DNA of 64,000 bases from Brevundimonas sp. GTDB taxonomy: Bacteria > Pseudomonadota > Alphaproteobacteria > Caulobacterales > Caulobacteraceae. Position 1 is the stretch's first letter. Every line of letters starts with the position of its first letter. The position numbers and the translations under genes were made by a program. The stretch spans positions 1 to 64,000 of the forward strand of contig NZ_JACESB010000014.1 of the NCBI RefSeq assembly GCF_013912005.1, in the 5' to 3' direction. This document shows, piece by piece, positions 16,163-24,177 of this stretch. Below the pieces are notes generated by a model that saw only the letters and a list, made by a program, of their open reading frames with translations, made no database searches and was not told the origin of the DNA.

Positions 16163-17128
16163 TCAGCCCGCGCCGGTCGCCGGGTGGTCGGCCGGCAGCG
16201 GCGCGCCGCGTTCCGGAACCCAGCGGAAACCGCCGTCGACGCGTTCGAAGCGGCCGATGCCGGGGAAGGGGAAATGGACGCCATAGATGCGCATGCCGTC
16301 GCGGGCGCCCCGCTCCAGTAGGCCTTCGCGGGTGCGGATCGCCAGCGGGCCGTCCGAATCCCAGGCGTTGCGCAGGGTCGGGGCGTGGACCGAAATGATC
16401 GAGCTGTGCAGGGCGTCGCCGATGTACAGCAGCCGGTCGTCCCCTGAGCCGATCTCGTAGCCCGTATGGCCGGGCGAGTGCCCCGGCAGGGCCACGGCCG
16501 TGATCGCCGGGGTCACCTCGGCGCCGGCCGTGAACGTCTGCACGCGCGGGGTGATCAGCCGGACGAGGTCGGCCAGCCGCGGCTCCTCGCGGATTTCCCG
16601 CCAGGTCGCCTCGTCCATCCGGATCACGGCGTTGGGGAAGGCCAGCGCGCCGTCGGCCGCGAGGCCGCCGATGTGGTCGCCGTGGGCGTGGGAGATCAGC
16701 ACGTCCGTGACCTGCCCCGGCTCCACCCCCGCCGCCCGGAGCGAGCCGGGCAGCCGGTTCTCCGTCCCCATCTCGCCGCCCGCGCCGGTGTCGATCAGCA
16801 CCACCCGCTCGCCGTCGCGGACCAGCAGCGGCTGGATCGACAGGTGAATGGTTCCGTCCGCCACGCCCGCGGCGCTGAGCAGGGCGGCGGCCTCCGCCGG
16901 CGCCCACGGGCTCATCTCCGCATCGCTCGCGGGGAGGTTCAGGGCCCCGTCCCTCAGCGCCGCGGCCTCGAGCGCCCCGATCCGGAACGGGTGGACGTCT
17001 TCCGACGCCGCGACGGCGGCGCCGGCGGGCTCCGTCCCGGCCGCCTTCTTCTCTTCCGGCGAACAGGCTCCGGCGCCGAGGGCGGCGAGCAGCAGGCCGG
17101 CGGCGGCGAGGCGGGCGTGGAAGGTCAT
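16163..17128 (-). CDS. MBL-fold metallohydrolase, predicted lipoprotein
   Basis: A 321-residue metallo-beta-lactamase-fold enzyme. The signal peptide MTFHARLAAAGLLLAALGAGAC ends in a lipobox-like GAGAC followed by a charged linker. The metal motif is SHAHGDHIGG (HxHxDH); LPGHSPGHTGY and YIGDAL supply further ligands. DTGAGGEMGTENRLPGSL resembles AHL-lactonase-like and related hydrolases, but the substrate cannot be told. ATG at 17128 is preferred to the TTG at 17149 because it begins the signal peptide. Confidence 0.87.
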   Translation of the reverse strand: MTFHARLAAAGLLLAALGAGACSPEEKKAAGTEPAGAAVAASEDVHPFRIGALEAAALRDGALNLPASDAEMSPWAPAEAAALLSAAGVADGTIHLSIQPLLVRDGERVVLIDTGAGGEMGTENRLPGSLRAAGVEPGQVTDVLISHAHGDHIGGLAADGALAFPNAVIRMDEATWREIREEPRLADLVRLITPRVQTFTAGAEVTPAITAVALPGHSPGHTGYEIGSGDDRLLYIGDALHSSIISVHAPTLRNAWDSDGPLAIRTREGLLERGARDGMRIYGVHFPFPGIGRFERVDGGFRWVPERGAPLPADHPATGAG

Positions 17129-17189
17129 GGCGGCGCTCCGGAAGGTCAATGGTCCCGCTTATCTGGGGGCCGGGCCGCGCGACGCCAGA

Positions 17190-17212
17190 CCGCCGGGCGC
17201 GAAACCCGGCGG
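17190..17212 (-). terminator. Hairpin terminator of the superoxide dismutase gene
   Basis: An 8-bp stem (CCGCCGGG / CCCGGCGG) with a 7-base loop sits 14 bp after the sod stop codon. Confidence 0.55.
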
Positions 17213-17225
17213 CCCGGCAGGGTCC

Positions 17226-17840
17226 TCAGGCGGTCGCGGCCGCGTACAGCTCGTTGACCTTGTTCCAGTTCACGACCGACCAGAAGGCCTTCAGGTAATC
17301 GGCCCGGCGGTTCTGGTACTTCAGATAGTAGGCGTGCTCCCACACGTCGGCGCCCAGCACCACGGCGCCCTTCTCGTCCGCCACATCCATCAGCGGATTG
17401 TCCTGGTTCGGCGTCGAGGTGATCTTCAGCTTGCCGTCCTGCACGATCAGCCAGGCCCAGCCCGAGCCGAACTGGGCGGCGCCGGCGGCGTTGAAGTCCT
17501 CCCGGAACTTGTCCATCCCGCCCAGATCGCGGTCGATGGCCGCGGCCAGCTCCGCCGACGGCTCGCCGGTCTGGCCCTGCGGGGCCAGCAGCTCCCAGAA
17601 CAGGCTGTGGTTCCAGTGACCGCCGCCGTTGTTGCGCACCGCCTTGGGCAGCTTCGACATCCCGGCGAACATCTCTTCCAGCGACTTGCCCTGCAGGCTG
17701 CCGTCGGCGTCGACCGCCTTGTTCAGGTTGTCGACATAGGCCTGGTGATGCTTGTCGTGGTGGAAGGTCATCGTCTCCTTGTCGATCGCCGGCTCCAGGG
17801 CGTCATAGGCGTACGGCAGGGGCGGAAGGGTGAAGGCCAT
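17226..17840 (-). CDS. Superoxide dismutase, Fe/Mn family (Mn-type signature)
   Basis: A 204-residue enzyme that converts superoxide to peroxide and oxygen. Metal ligands are H27, H78, D165 and H169 ([15 protein letters not shown]). The outer-sphere residues are those of Mn enzymes: Gly before the HWNHSLFW block and Gln146 in [10 protein letters not shown], where Fe enzymes have Ala. It may use Mn or be cambialistic, even though orthologues in this order are often named SodB. No signal peptide, so cytoplasmic. The ATG at 17840 starts the family sequence [10 protein letters not shown] and has GAGC upstream. Confidence 0.95.
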   Translation of the reverse strand: MAFTLPPLPYAYDALEPAIDKETMTFHHDKHHQAYVDNLNKAVDADGSLQGKSLEEMFAGMSKLPKAVRNNGGGHWNHSLFWELLAPQGQTGEPSAELAAAIDRDLGGMDKFREDFNAAGAAQFGSGWAWLIVQDGKLKITSTPNQDNPLMDVADEKGAVVLGADVWEHAYYLKYQNRRADYLKAFWSVVNWNKVNELYAAATA

Positions 17841-17997
17841 GGGGAGGCTCCTGTGGTCGACGAAAGGGTACGCTGGCGCATGTAGGCCGTCGCCCCGTCC
17901 GGCCCAAGGCGGACGGGGCGATTTGCTGTCAGGTTTCGAACGGTTGTCGCCCCCGCCGGGTTGCCCGAACGTCGCTCCGTCGCAACGGGAGGTCGCC

Positions 17998-18336
17998 ATG
18001 GCGGGGTTGGGAAAGACGCTCGCGGTCGTGGGTCTGGGGCTGGGACTGTCCGGCTGCAGCAGCGATCCGGAGTTCTGGGAGACCCTCTCCCACGGCCTCG
18101 ACACCCTCGCCTACGAACTGGAGAACCAGCCCGTCTGCACCTGGTACACCGACCGCTTCGGCGTGGTCCGCCAGTACTGCGAACCCGCGTGGCAGGCCAA
18201 TCAGCGCGCGTATGCGACGCCCGTCTACGTGGCTCCCGTCTACGTCGCCCCGGACCGTCAGGACCGCCGTCATGGCGATCGGCGCGACCACCGCCGCCGC
18301 CGCGACGAGAACCGGGGCGGACGCCGCGGTTGGTAG
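17998..18336 (+). CDS. Hypothetical basic lipoprotein
   Basis: A 112-residue protein with signal peptide [20 protein letters not shown] (lipobox LSGC, C20). The mature part contains [19 protein letters not shown] (two cysteines), a short repeat [11 protein letters not shown] and an Arg/Asp/His-rich tail ending GGRRGW. No domain is recognised. A GGGAGG lies 5 bp before the ATG. It ends 2 bp from the convergent gene. Confidence 0.7.
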   Translation: MAGLGKTLAVVGLGLGLSGCSSDPEFWETLSHGLDTLAYELENQPVCTWYTDRFGVVRQYCEPAWQANQRAYATPVYVAPVYVAPDRQDRRHGDRRDHRRRRDENRGGRRGW

Positions 18337-18338
18337 GG

Positions 18339-19295
18339 CTAGGGCGTCAGCCCGCTGAGCCAGTGCATCACATTGAGGCCGAACCGCGCGTTCTCCGGCG
18401 CTGCGTTCATGCCGAACCGTCTGTCCGGCTGACCCGAGCCCTCGGGGTAGCGCACCAGCTGCGCGGAGAGCATGCCCGCCTCCCCCAGCGCCACCACCCG
18501 GCCGCGGCCGTGCTCGAACGCCAGCGCCTGCGCCGGCAAGGCTTCCACGGACAGTTCGGCGAGCGCCGCTTCCGCATCCTCGCCGTCCTGCAGGCGCTCG
18601 ACCAGCCGCTGCAGGGTCGGCAGATCGGCGGCCTCGCGCGCCCCGCGGGTCATCGGCAACAGGATCGCGGCCGACGGCGGGCCGGCGAGCGACTGGCCGG
18701 TGAAGGCCGTGACGCTCTGGACCCGCTCGTCCGGGCTCCGGCCGGTGACGATCGGGTGATCGTCCAGCGCCTCGGCGGGGTAGGTCAGATTGGTGCTCAC
18801 GCCGCCCGCGGTGGTCGTCGCGAAGGCGTAGCCCTGGCCCATGCGGATTCCGAAGGCTGCGGCCAGCGGCGCCGCCGCCTGCCCGAAGGGCGCATGGTCG
18901 GCGATCAGCAGCAACCGCCCGCCCCCGCGCACCCAGGCCTCCACGGCCGCGATCTCGGCGTCGCTGAAGATGGCTGCGGCGGGCTCGTGCACGGCGCCGG
19001 CGTTGGCGATCACCAGCACGTCGACCCCGTCCAGTCCGCCGGCGTCGAACGCTCTCGAGCCGCTCCGCACCTCGTATCCGTCCGCCCGCAGAAGAGCCGC
19101 GAACGGGGCGTACTGGCCGTCGGCCGTATGGAAGTTGTGGTGCGCGGCGTCGATCGAGACGACCGGGCCGCCGTTCGCATAGGCGGGGCGCGCCACGTCC
19201 GGCCTGAAGTCGAGATCCACCATCTGCTGCTGCGCCGTCGCAGGCGCAGCGGCGAGCAGGGCGGCGAGGGCGAGGATCAGGGCGGATGGTCTCAT
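18339..19295 (-). CDS. Secreted DUF4350-like / GATase-fold protein
   Basis: A 318-residue protein with a signal peptide ending PATAQ. The mature part has VVSIDAAHHNFHT, a loop LDGVDVLVIANAGAVHEP, then IAAVEAWVRGGGRLLLIADH, which is the pattern of DUF4350 and class-I amidotransferase-like folds that lack the catalytic triad. The end is RFGLNVMHWLSGL. A carbohydrate or lipid partner is possible but unknown. The ATG at 19295 starts the signal peptide. Confidence 0.7.
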   Translation of the reverse strand: MRPSALILALAALLAAAPATAQQQMVDLDFRPDVARPAYANGGPVVSIDAAHHNFHTADGQYAPFAALLRADGYEVRSGSRAFDAGGLDGVDVLVIANAGAVHEPAAAIFSDAEIAAVEAWVRGGGRLLLIADHAPFGQAAAPLAAAFGIRMGQGYAFATTTAGGVSTNLTYPAEALDDHPIVTGRSPDERVQSVTAFTGQSLAGPPSAAILLPMTRGAREAADLPTLQRLVERLQDGEDAEAALAELSVEALPAQALAFEHGRGRVVALGEAGMLSAQLVRYPEGSGQPDRRFGMNAAPENARFGLNVMHWLSGLTP

Positions 19296-19336
19296 CGGAA
19301 GCCTCCTGCGACGCCTCCTCATACCACGAACCGCCT

Positions 19337-19573
19337 TCAGCTCTTGCCGACGTGCGCCTTCAGGCAGTCGCGGATCGCCCGCTTCAGGTCCCCGGAAGCC
19401 GACGGCTCGTCGACGCCCTCGGCCGCGAGCACCGCGCGGACGCCGGCGTCCAGGCCCTTCGGCAGGGCCGCGATCACCCGCGCCTCGCCCTTCGGGTGCA
19501 GGCAGAACCCGACCTGTCGGCACAGATCCGCGAACATCGCCTCATAGTCCGGTCCGGCGCCCTCCCCGCTCAC
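19337..19573 (-). CDS. Small hypothetical protein (78 aa)
   Basis: A 78-residue cytoplasmic protein with a GTG start overlapping the fghA stop by 4 bp. It has three cysteines (DLCRQVGFCL and RDCLKAHVGKS). No family is recognised. The tight coupling to fghA supports that it is real and co-expressed. Confidence 0.55.
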   Translation of the reverse strand: MSGEGAGPDYEAMFADLCRQVGFCLHPKGEARVIAALPKGLDAGVRAVLAAEGVDEPSASGDLKRAIRDCLKAHVGKS

Positions 19574-20409
19574 GACAGGTCCCCCAGTCGGGCGGCGTGG
19601 AAGGCGATGTGGTCGTCGATGAAGCTGGCCATGAAGAAGTACGAATGGTCGTACCCCGGCTGCATCCGCAGGGTGAGCTTCTGGCCCGCCGCCCCCGCCG
19701 CCGTGACCAGCAGCTCCGGCTTCAGCTGCTCCGCCAGGAAGGCGTCGGCGTCGCCCTGGTCGACGAGGATGTCGTCAAAGCGGCCGGCGGCGGCGCCCGC
19801 CTCGATCAGGCGCGCCGCGTCGTGCTTCGCCCATTCGGCGCGGTCGTCGCCCAGATAGGCGGCGAAGGCCTTCTCCCCCCACGGGCACCGGGTCGGCGAG
19901 GCGATCGGGGCGAAGGCCGAGACGCTGCGGAACAGCTCCGGATGCTTCAGCGCCAGCGTCAGCGCCCCGTGCCCGCCCATCGAGTGGCCCGAGATCGAAC
20001 GGGCGCCCGTGGTCGGGAACGCGCGGTCGATCAGCCCGACAAGCTCCGCGACGACGTAGCTCTCCATGCGGAAGTGCGGGGCCCAGGGCTCCTGCGTCGC
20101 ATCGACATAGAAGCCCGCCCCCTGCCCCAGGTCATAGGCGGGATCGTCGGCCACGCCCGCGCCGCGCGGCGAGGTGTCCGGCGCCACGACGATGATCCCG
20201 TGCGCCGCCGCCGCCCGGTAGGCGCCGGCCTTGGTGGTGAAGTTGTCCTCGGTGCAGGTCAGGCCGCTTAGCCAGATCAGCACCGGAAACGGCCCGTCTC
20301 CCGGCGGCGTGAACACCGACAGCGTCATCGGCGTGCCGGTCACGGCGCTGTCGTGCTTCAGGTAGCGGAGGGTTCCGCCGTGGACGGCGTGGGTCTTGGT
20401 CGTTTCCAT
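19570..20409 (-). CDS. fghA: S-formylglutathione hydrolase
   Basis: A 279-residue alpha/beta hydrolase that releases formate and glutathione from S-formylglutathione, the second step of glutathione-dependent formaldehyde oxidation. LIWLSGLTCTEDNF is the family signature. The nucleophile is S143 in SGHSMGGHGAL; D220 and H255 (GYDHSYFF) complete the triad by alignment. The enzyme for the first step is encoded at 21323-22429, in the same direction, with two VOC genes between. Confidence 0.96.
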   Translation of the reverse strand: METTKTHAVHGGTLRYLKHDSAVTGTPMTLSVFTPPGDGPFPVLIWLSGLTCTEDNFTTKAGAYRAAAAHGIIVVAPDTSPRGAGVADDPAYDLGQGAGFYVDATQEPWAPHFRMESYVVAELVGLIDRAFPTTGARSISGHSMGGHGALTLALKHPELFRSVSAFAPIASPTRCPWGEKAFAAYLGDDRAEWAKHDAARLIEAGAAAGRFDDILVDQGDADAFLAEQLKPELLVTAAGAAGQKLTLRMQPGYDHSYFFMASFIDDHIAFHAARLGDLS

Positions 20410-20457
20410 GCCCCGACCTCTACCCCCCTCCGGCTCATCCCGGAAGGCGCGCAGCGG

Positions 20458-20841
20458 CTAGCCGACCCGATGCAGGGCGCAGACCTTGTTGCCGTCGGGG
20501 TCGCGCAGATAGGCCAGGTAGAGCTTGCCGTAGGCATGCTCGCGCAGACCCGGCGGGTCCTCGATCGAACGGCCGCCGGCGGCGACGCCGGCGTCGTGGA
20601 AGGCATGGACCATCTCCGGCGTCTTCGCCGCGAAGCCGATGGTGCCGCCGTTGGCGTGGCACGCCGGCTCGCCGTCGATCGGCTTGCCGATGGCGAAGGC
20701 GCCGCGCGCCGTCCGCCACCAGTAGCGGCCCTTCGGGTCCGGCCCCTGCGCCGGCTCGTGGCCCAGCGCCGTCAGCACGGCGTCGTAGAACCGCCGCGAC
20801 GCCTCGACGTCGTTCGCGCCGACTGTGATGTGGGTGAACAT
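20458..20841 (-). CDS. VOC family protein (glyoxalase/bleomycin-resistance fold)
   Basis: A 127-residue single VOC domain: FTHITVGANDVEASRRFYDAVL at the start and YLRDPDGNKVCALHR at the end, with GRYWWRT and FAAKTPEMVHAFHDAGVAAGG between. Its place between the two glutathione-dependent formaldehyde genes suggests a glutathione-adduct or related role; the substrate is unknown. It ends 48 bp before fghA. Confidence 0.85.
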   Translation of the reverse strand: MFTHITVGANDVEASRRFYDAVLTALGHEPAQGPDPKGRYWWRTARGAFAIGKPIDGEPACHANGGTIGFAAKTPEMVHAFHDAGVAAGGRSIEDPPGLREHAYGKLYLAYLRDPDGNKVCALHRVG

Positions 20842-20894
20842 GGCTTCCCTCCCTGTATCGATGGAGGCCTAAACGAGACCGTTTTGTTTGGCAA

Positions 20895-21314
20895 CTAACT
20901 GACGGTCACGCCAAGCTCCGGCCGCTCGCGATAGTGGCGCAGCCGCGTCTCCAGATCGCCGACGTGGAGTTCCAGCCGGTGCCCGTCGGGATCGAGGAAA
21001 TACAGCGAAGCGCCTTCGCTGCGATTGTCCTTCCAGATCACCGCCGTTTCCCGCAGCCGCGCCGCCAGGGCCTCGAAGGCGTCGGCCTCCACGCTGAACG
21101 CGGCGTGGGTGTAGTCCGCGTGCGGCGCGCGGCGAACCTCCGCGTCCAGCGACAGGCAGAGCCAGAGGCTTCCCGCTTCCAGATAGGCCCCGGTCGCCCA
21201 GATCGCCCTCAGCTCGCAGCCCAGAACGTCACGGTAGAAGGCGACGGATCGCTCGAGGTCGCCGACCGCGAACGTCAGGTGGTTGAGCCCGGTGACCCTG
21301 GCCGTCTGGCTCAT
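20895..21314 (-). CDS. fosA: Fosfomycin thiol (glutathione) transferase FosA
   Basis: A 139-residue VOC metalloenzyme very like FosA of Pseudomonas, which adds glutathione to fosfomycin. Every known key position is kept: Mn ligands H12, H70 and E115; T14; W51; K95; the potassium loop S99-E100-G101-S103-Y105; and R124. [18 protein letters not shown] and [17 protein letters not shown] are near-identical to the family. It starts 9 bp after the dehydrogenase stop, within the formaldehyde/glutathione run. Activity on fosfomycin is inferred from the residues. Confidence 0.87.
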   Translation of the reverse strand: MSQTARVTGLNHLTFAVGDLERSVAFYRDVLGCELRAIWATGAYLEAGSLWLCLSLDAEVRRAPHADYTHAAFSVEADAFEALAARLRETAVIWKDNRSEGASLYFLDPDGHRLELHVGDLETRLRHYRERPELGVTVS

Positions 21315-21322
21315 TCGCGCCT

Positions 21323-22429
21323 CTAGAACACTACCACGCTGCGGATGCTCTCCCCCGCATGCATCAGGTCGAAGGCCTCGTTGATCCGTTCCAGCGGCAG
21401 GGTGTGGGTGATCATCGGGTCGATCTCGATCTTCCCGTCCATGTACCAGTCGACGATCTTCGGCGTGTCGGTCCGTCCGCGCGCCCCGCCGAAGGCCGAG
21501 CCGCGCCACACCCGCCCCGTCACAAGCTGGAACGGCCGGGTGCTGATCTCCTTGCCCGCCTCGGCCACGCCGATGATGACGCTCTCGCCCCAGCCGCGGT
21601 GGCAGGCCTCCAGCGCCTGGCGCATCACCGTGGTGTTGCCGGTGCAGTCGAAGGTGTAGTCGGCCCCGCCGCCGGTCAGCTCGACCAGATGCGCCACCAC
21701 GTCGTCGACGGTCTTCGGGTTGACGAAGTCGGTCATGCCGAAGCGCCGGCCCCATTCGGCCTTGGCCGGATTGATGTCGACGCCGACGATCATGTCGGCC
21801 CCGACCATCTTCAGCCCCTGGATGACGTTCAGCCCGATGCCGCCGAGGCCGAACACCACGCAGTTGGCCCCCGGTTCGACCTTGGCCGTGTTGACCACCG
21901 CGCCGACGCCCGTGGTCACGCCGCAGCCGACGTAGCAGGCCTTGTCGAACGGCGCGTCCTTGCGGATCTTCGCCACCGCGATCTCGGGCAGGACCGTGTA
22001 GTTGGAGAAGGTCGAGCAGCCCATGTAGTGGGCGATCGGCTGCCCCTTGTAGCTGAACCGGGACGTGCCGTCCGGCATCAGCCCCTTGCCCTGCGTGCCC
22101 CGGATGGCGGTGCACAGGTTGGTCTTGCGGCTCAGGCACGACTTACACTGGCGGCACTCCGGCGTGTACAGCGGGATCACGTGGTCGCCGACCTCGACCG
22201 AGGTGACGCCCGGCCCGACCTCGACCACCACGCCGGCGCCCTCGTGACCGAGGATCGAGGGGAAGATGCCCTCGCTGTCCAGCCCGTCCAGCGTGTAGGC
22301 GTCCGTGTGGCAGACGCCGGTCGCCTTGATCTCGACCAGCACCTCGCCGGCGCGCGGCCCCTCCAGGTCGACCTCGACGATCTCGAGCGGGCGTTTGGCC
22401 TCGAAGGCGACGGCGGCGCGGGTTTTCAT
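21323..22429 (-). CDS. adhC: S-(hydroxymethyl)glutathione dehydrogenase / class III alcohol dehydrogenase
   Basis: A 368-residue zinc- and NAD-dependent dehydrogenase that oxidises the formaldehyde-glutathione adduct and can reduce S-nitrosoglutathione. Catalytic zinc ligands are C40 and H62 ([10 protein letters not shown]) with a second Cys in [10 protein letters not shown]. The structural zinc cysteines are C92, C95, C98 and C106. [13 protein letters not shown] binds NAD. The ATG at 22429 starts the conserved [10 protein letters not shown]. It heads a run with fosA, a VOC gene, fghA and a 78-residue gene. Confidence 0.96.
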   Translation of the reverse strand: MKTRAAVAFEAKRPLEIVEVDLEGPRAGEVLVEIKATGVCHTDAYTLDGLDSEGIFPSILGHEGAGVVVEVGPGVTSVEVGDHVIPLYTPECRQCKSCLSRKTNLCTAIRGTQGKGLMPDGTSRFSYKGQPIAHYMGCSTFSNYTVLPEIAVAKIRKDAPFDKACYVGCGVTTGVGAVVNTAKVEPGANCVVFGLGGIGLNVIQGLKMVGADMIVGVDINPAKAEWGRRFGMTDFVNPKTVDDVVAHLVELTGGGADYTFDCTGNTTVMRQALEACHRGWGESVIIGVAEAGKEISTRPFQLVTGRVWRGSAFGGARGRTDTPKIVDWYMDGKIEIDPMITHTLPLERINEAFDLMHAGESIRSVVVF

Positions 22430-22458
22430 CGATAAGCTCCGTACGGCAGGCAAGGACG

Positions 22459-22548
22459 GGTGAAGAGTGCTAGTGAGCGAAGGCGTGAGCAAGGACGGCG
22501 CTCGCCTGCCCGCATCGGCTCACCTCTCGCTCACTAGCACTGTTCACC
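22459..22548. repeat. Long imperfect palindromic repeat, copy 1
   Basis: Left arm 22459-22490 and right arm 22517-22548 are near-perfect reverse complements, with a 15-base identical core (AGTGCTAGTGAGCGA and its complement) and about 26 bases between. It fills the gap between the divergent adhC and cobB starts. The right arm (GGCTCACC..TCGCTCACTAGCAC..TTCACC) recurs at 24135-24168. This looks like a dispersed REP- or MITE-like element. Confidence 0.8.
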
Positions 22549-22572
22549 AACGACCATAACCGTCCGCCCGGC

Positions 22573-23289
22573 ATGGCCCACCGCAACCTCGTCATCCTCA
22601 CCGGCTCCGGCATATCCGCCGAGTCCGGCGTGCCAACCTTCCGCGCCGCCGACGGGCTGTGGGAGGGCCATCGCGTCGAGGACGTCGCCACACCGCAGGC
22701 CTTCGCCCGCGACCCGGCCCTGGTGCAGGACTTCTACAACCAGCGTCGCCGCCACCTGGCGGCCGTCCGGCCCAACGCCGCCCACCGCGCCCTGGCCGAC
22801 CTCGCCGCGCGTTGGGACGGCGGCTTCCTGCTGGTCACCCAGAACGTCGACGACCTGCACGACCGCGCCCATGCGGAGACGCCGCCGGCGTCGGGCTTCC
22901 GCCTGATCCACATGCACGGCGAACTGCTCAAGGCGCAGTGCACCGCCACCGGCCAGGTCTGCGACTGGCCCGGCGACCTCGCCGCCGACCAGACCTCGCC
23001 CTTCCACCCGCAGGGCCGCCTGCGCCCGCACATCGTCTGGTTCGGCGAGATGCCGCTCGGGATGGACCGCATCGAGCGGGCGCTGGCCGCCTGCGACCTG
23101 TTCGTCTCCATCGGCACCTCCGGCGCGGTCTATCCGGCGGCCGGTTTCGTCCAGCTCGCCAACCTCGCCGGCGCCCGGACGGTGGAGCTCAACCTCGAGC
23201 CCTCGCTCGGCAGCCGCTTCTTCGACGAGACCCGCCACGGCCCCGCCACCGAGGTGGCGCCGGCCTTTGTCCGGGAGCTCCTCGCCTAG
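22573..23289 (+). CDS. cobB: NAD-dependent protein deacylase, sirtuin (CobB type)
   Basis: A 238-residue sirtuin that removes acyl groups from lysines using NAD. TGSGISAESGVPTFR binds NAD; QNVDDLH (90-96) and the catalytic H115 in HMHGELL follow. Y55 and R58 (FYNQRRR) are the class III residues that favour succinyl or malonyl lysine. C123 is present, but the second zinc CXXC pair (CHCC in E. coli) is replaced by TSPFHP, leaving only C123 and C130. VWFGEMPLGMDRIE is typical of CobB. It converges with trmJ with overlapping stop codons, and the pair is flanked by two palindromic repeats. Confidence 0.92.
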   Translation: MAHRNLVILTGSGISAESGVPTFRAADGLWEGHRVEDVATPQAFARDPALVQDFYNQRRRHLAAVRPNAAHRALADLAARWDGGFLLVTQNVDDLHDRAHAETPPASGFRLIHMHGELLKAQCTATGQVCDWPGDLAADQTSPFHPQGRLRPHIVWFGEMPLGMDRIERALAACDLFVSIGTSGAVYPAAGFVQLANLAGARTVELNLEPSLGSRFFDETRHGPATEVAPAFVRELLA

Positions 23290-24059
23290 GCGTCCCCCGC
23301 CTTCCGCGCCGCCAGCTTCTCCAGCCGCCGCCCGCGGCCTTTCGACAGGGCGTGGATCACCCCGCGGAAGGTGGCCACCTCCTGCTCGCTGAAGGCGGCG
23401 CGGCCCAGCATCACCCGCAGGTTCTGGCTCATCGACGGCTTCTTCTCCGCCGGATGGAAGAAGCCCGCCTCGTCCAGCTCGGACTCGAGGTGCTCGTACA
23501 TGCCCAGCAGAAGGGCGTTGTCCGCCGGCGGCGCGCCCTCGCGGAACTTCGGCGGCGGGGCGTCCAGGATCAGGGTGCGCCATTCGTAGGCGTTGATCGC
23601 CACCGCCTGGGCCAGGTTCAGCGAATGGTGGCGCGGGTCGATGGGAATGGTGGTGATCCCGTGGGTCAGGGCGATGTCCACCGTCTCCAGCCCGGCCCGC
23701 TCGCCGCCGAACAGCAGCCCCACCTTCAGCCCCGAGGCCGCGTCGTCGTACAGCAGCCGCGCGCTCTCCCGCGGCGTCCGCACAGGCATCCGCGTCTCAC
23801 GCGGCCGCGCGGTGGTGGCGAAGACGGTGGTCAGGTCGGCGATGGCCTCGCCGACGCTGGCGAACACCTTCACCCCCTCCAGCACCCAGTCGGCCCCGGA
23901 GGCCGCGGCCCAGGCGCGATCCTGCGGCCAGCCGTCGCGCGGGCTGACCAGCCGCAGCTCCGACAGGCCGAAATTGGCCATCACCCGCGCCACGGCGCCG
24001 ATGTTGTCGGCCAGCTGGGGCCGGTCGAGGATGACGACGGGGGGGATCGGGTCGGACAT
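23286..24059 (-). CDS. trmJ: tRNA (cytidine/uridine-2'-O-)-methyltransferase TrmJ
   Basis: A 257-residue SPOUT enzyme that uses SAM to methylate ribose at the anticodon loop (position 32 in E. coli). RPQLADNIGAVARVMANFG, GLLFGGERAGL and IPIDPRHHSLNLAQAVAINAYEW are the three SpoU motifs. The C-terminal helical tail RGRRLEKLAARKAGDA is the TrmJ extension. It overlaps the convergent cobB stop. Confidence 0.93.
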   Translation of the reverse strand: MSDPIPPVVILDRPQLADNIGAVARVMANFGLSELRLVSPRDGWPQDRAWAAASGADWVLEGVKVFASVGEAIADLTTVFATTARPRETRMPVRTPRESARLLYDDAASGLKVGLLFGGERAGLETVDIALTHGITTIPIDPRHHSLNLAQAVAINAYEWRTLILDAPPPKFREGAPPADNALLLGMYEHLESELDEAGFFHPAEKKPSMSQNLRVMLGRAAFSEQEVATFRGVIHALSKGRGRRLEKLAARKAGDA

Positions 24060-24080
24060 TGAAATCGGGGTCTGGTCAGC

Positions 24081-24168
24081 GAGAGGTGTCAGTGAGCCGG
24101 AGGTGAGTCTGATCGCGGCGGCAGCCGGCCCGGCGGCTCACCCCGTCGCTCACTAGCACCTTTCACCC
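24081..24168. repeat. Long imperfect palindromic repeat, copy 2
   Basis: The right arm 24135-24168 (GGCTCACC, CCG, TCGCTCACTAGCACC, TTTCACC) matches the right arm of the copy at 22517-22548. The left arm (about 24082-24108, AGGTGTCAGTGAGCCGGAGG) is a degraded complement. It lies between the trmJ start and the S1/P1 nuclease stop. Confidence 0.7.
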
Positions 24169-24177
24169 GCGCCGGGC

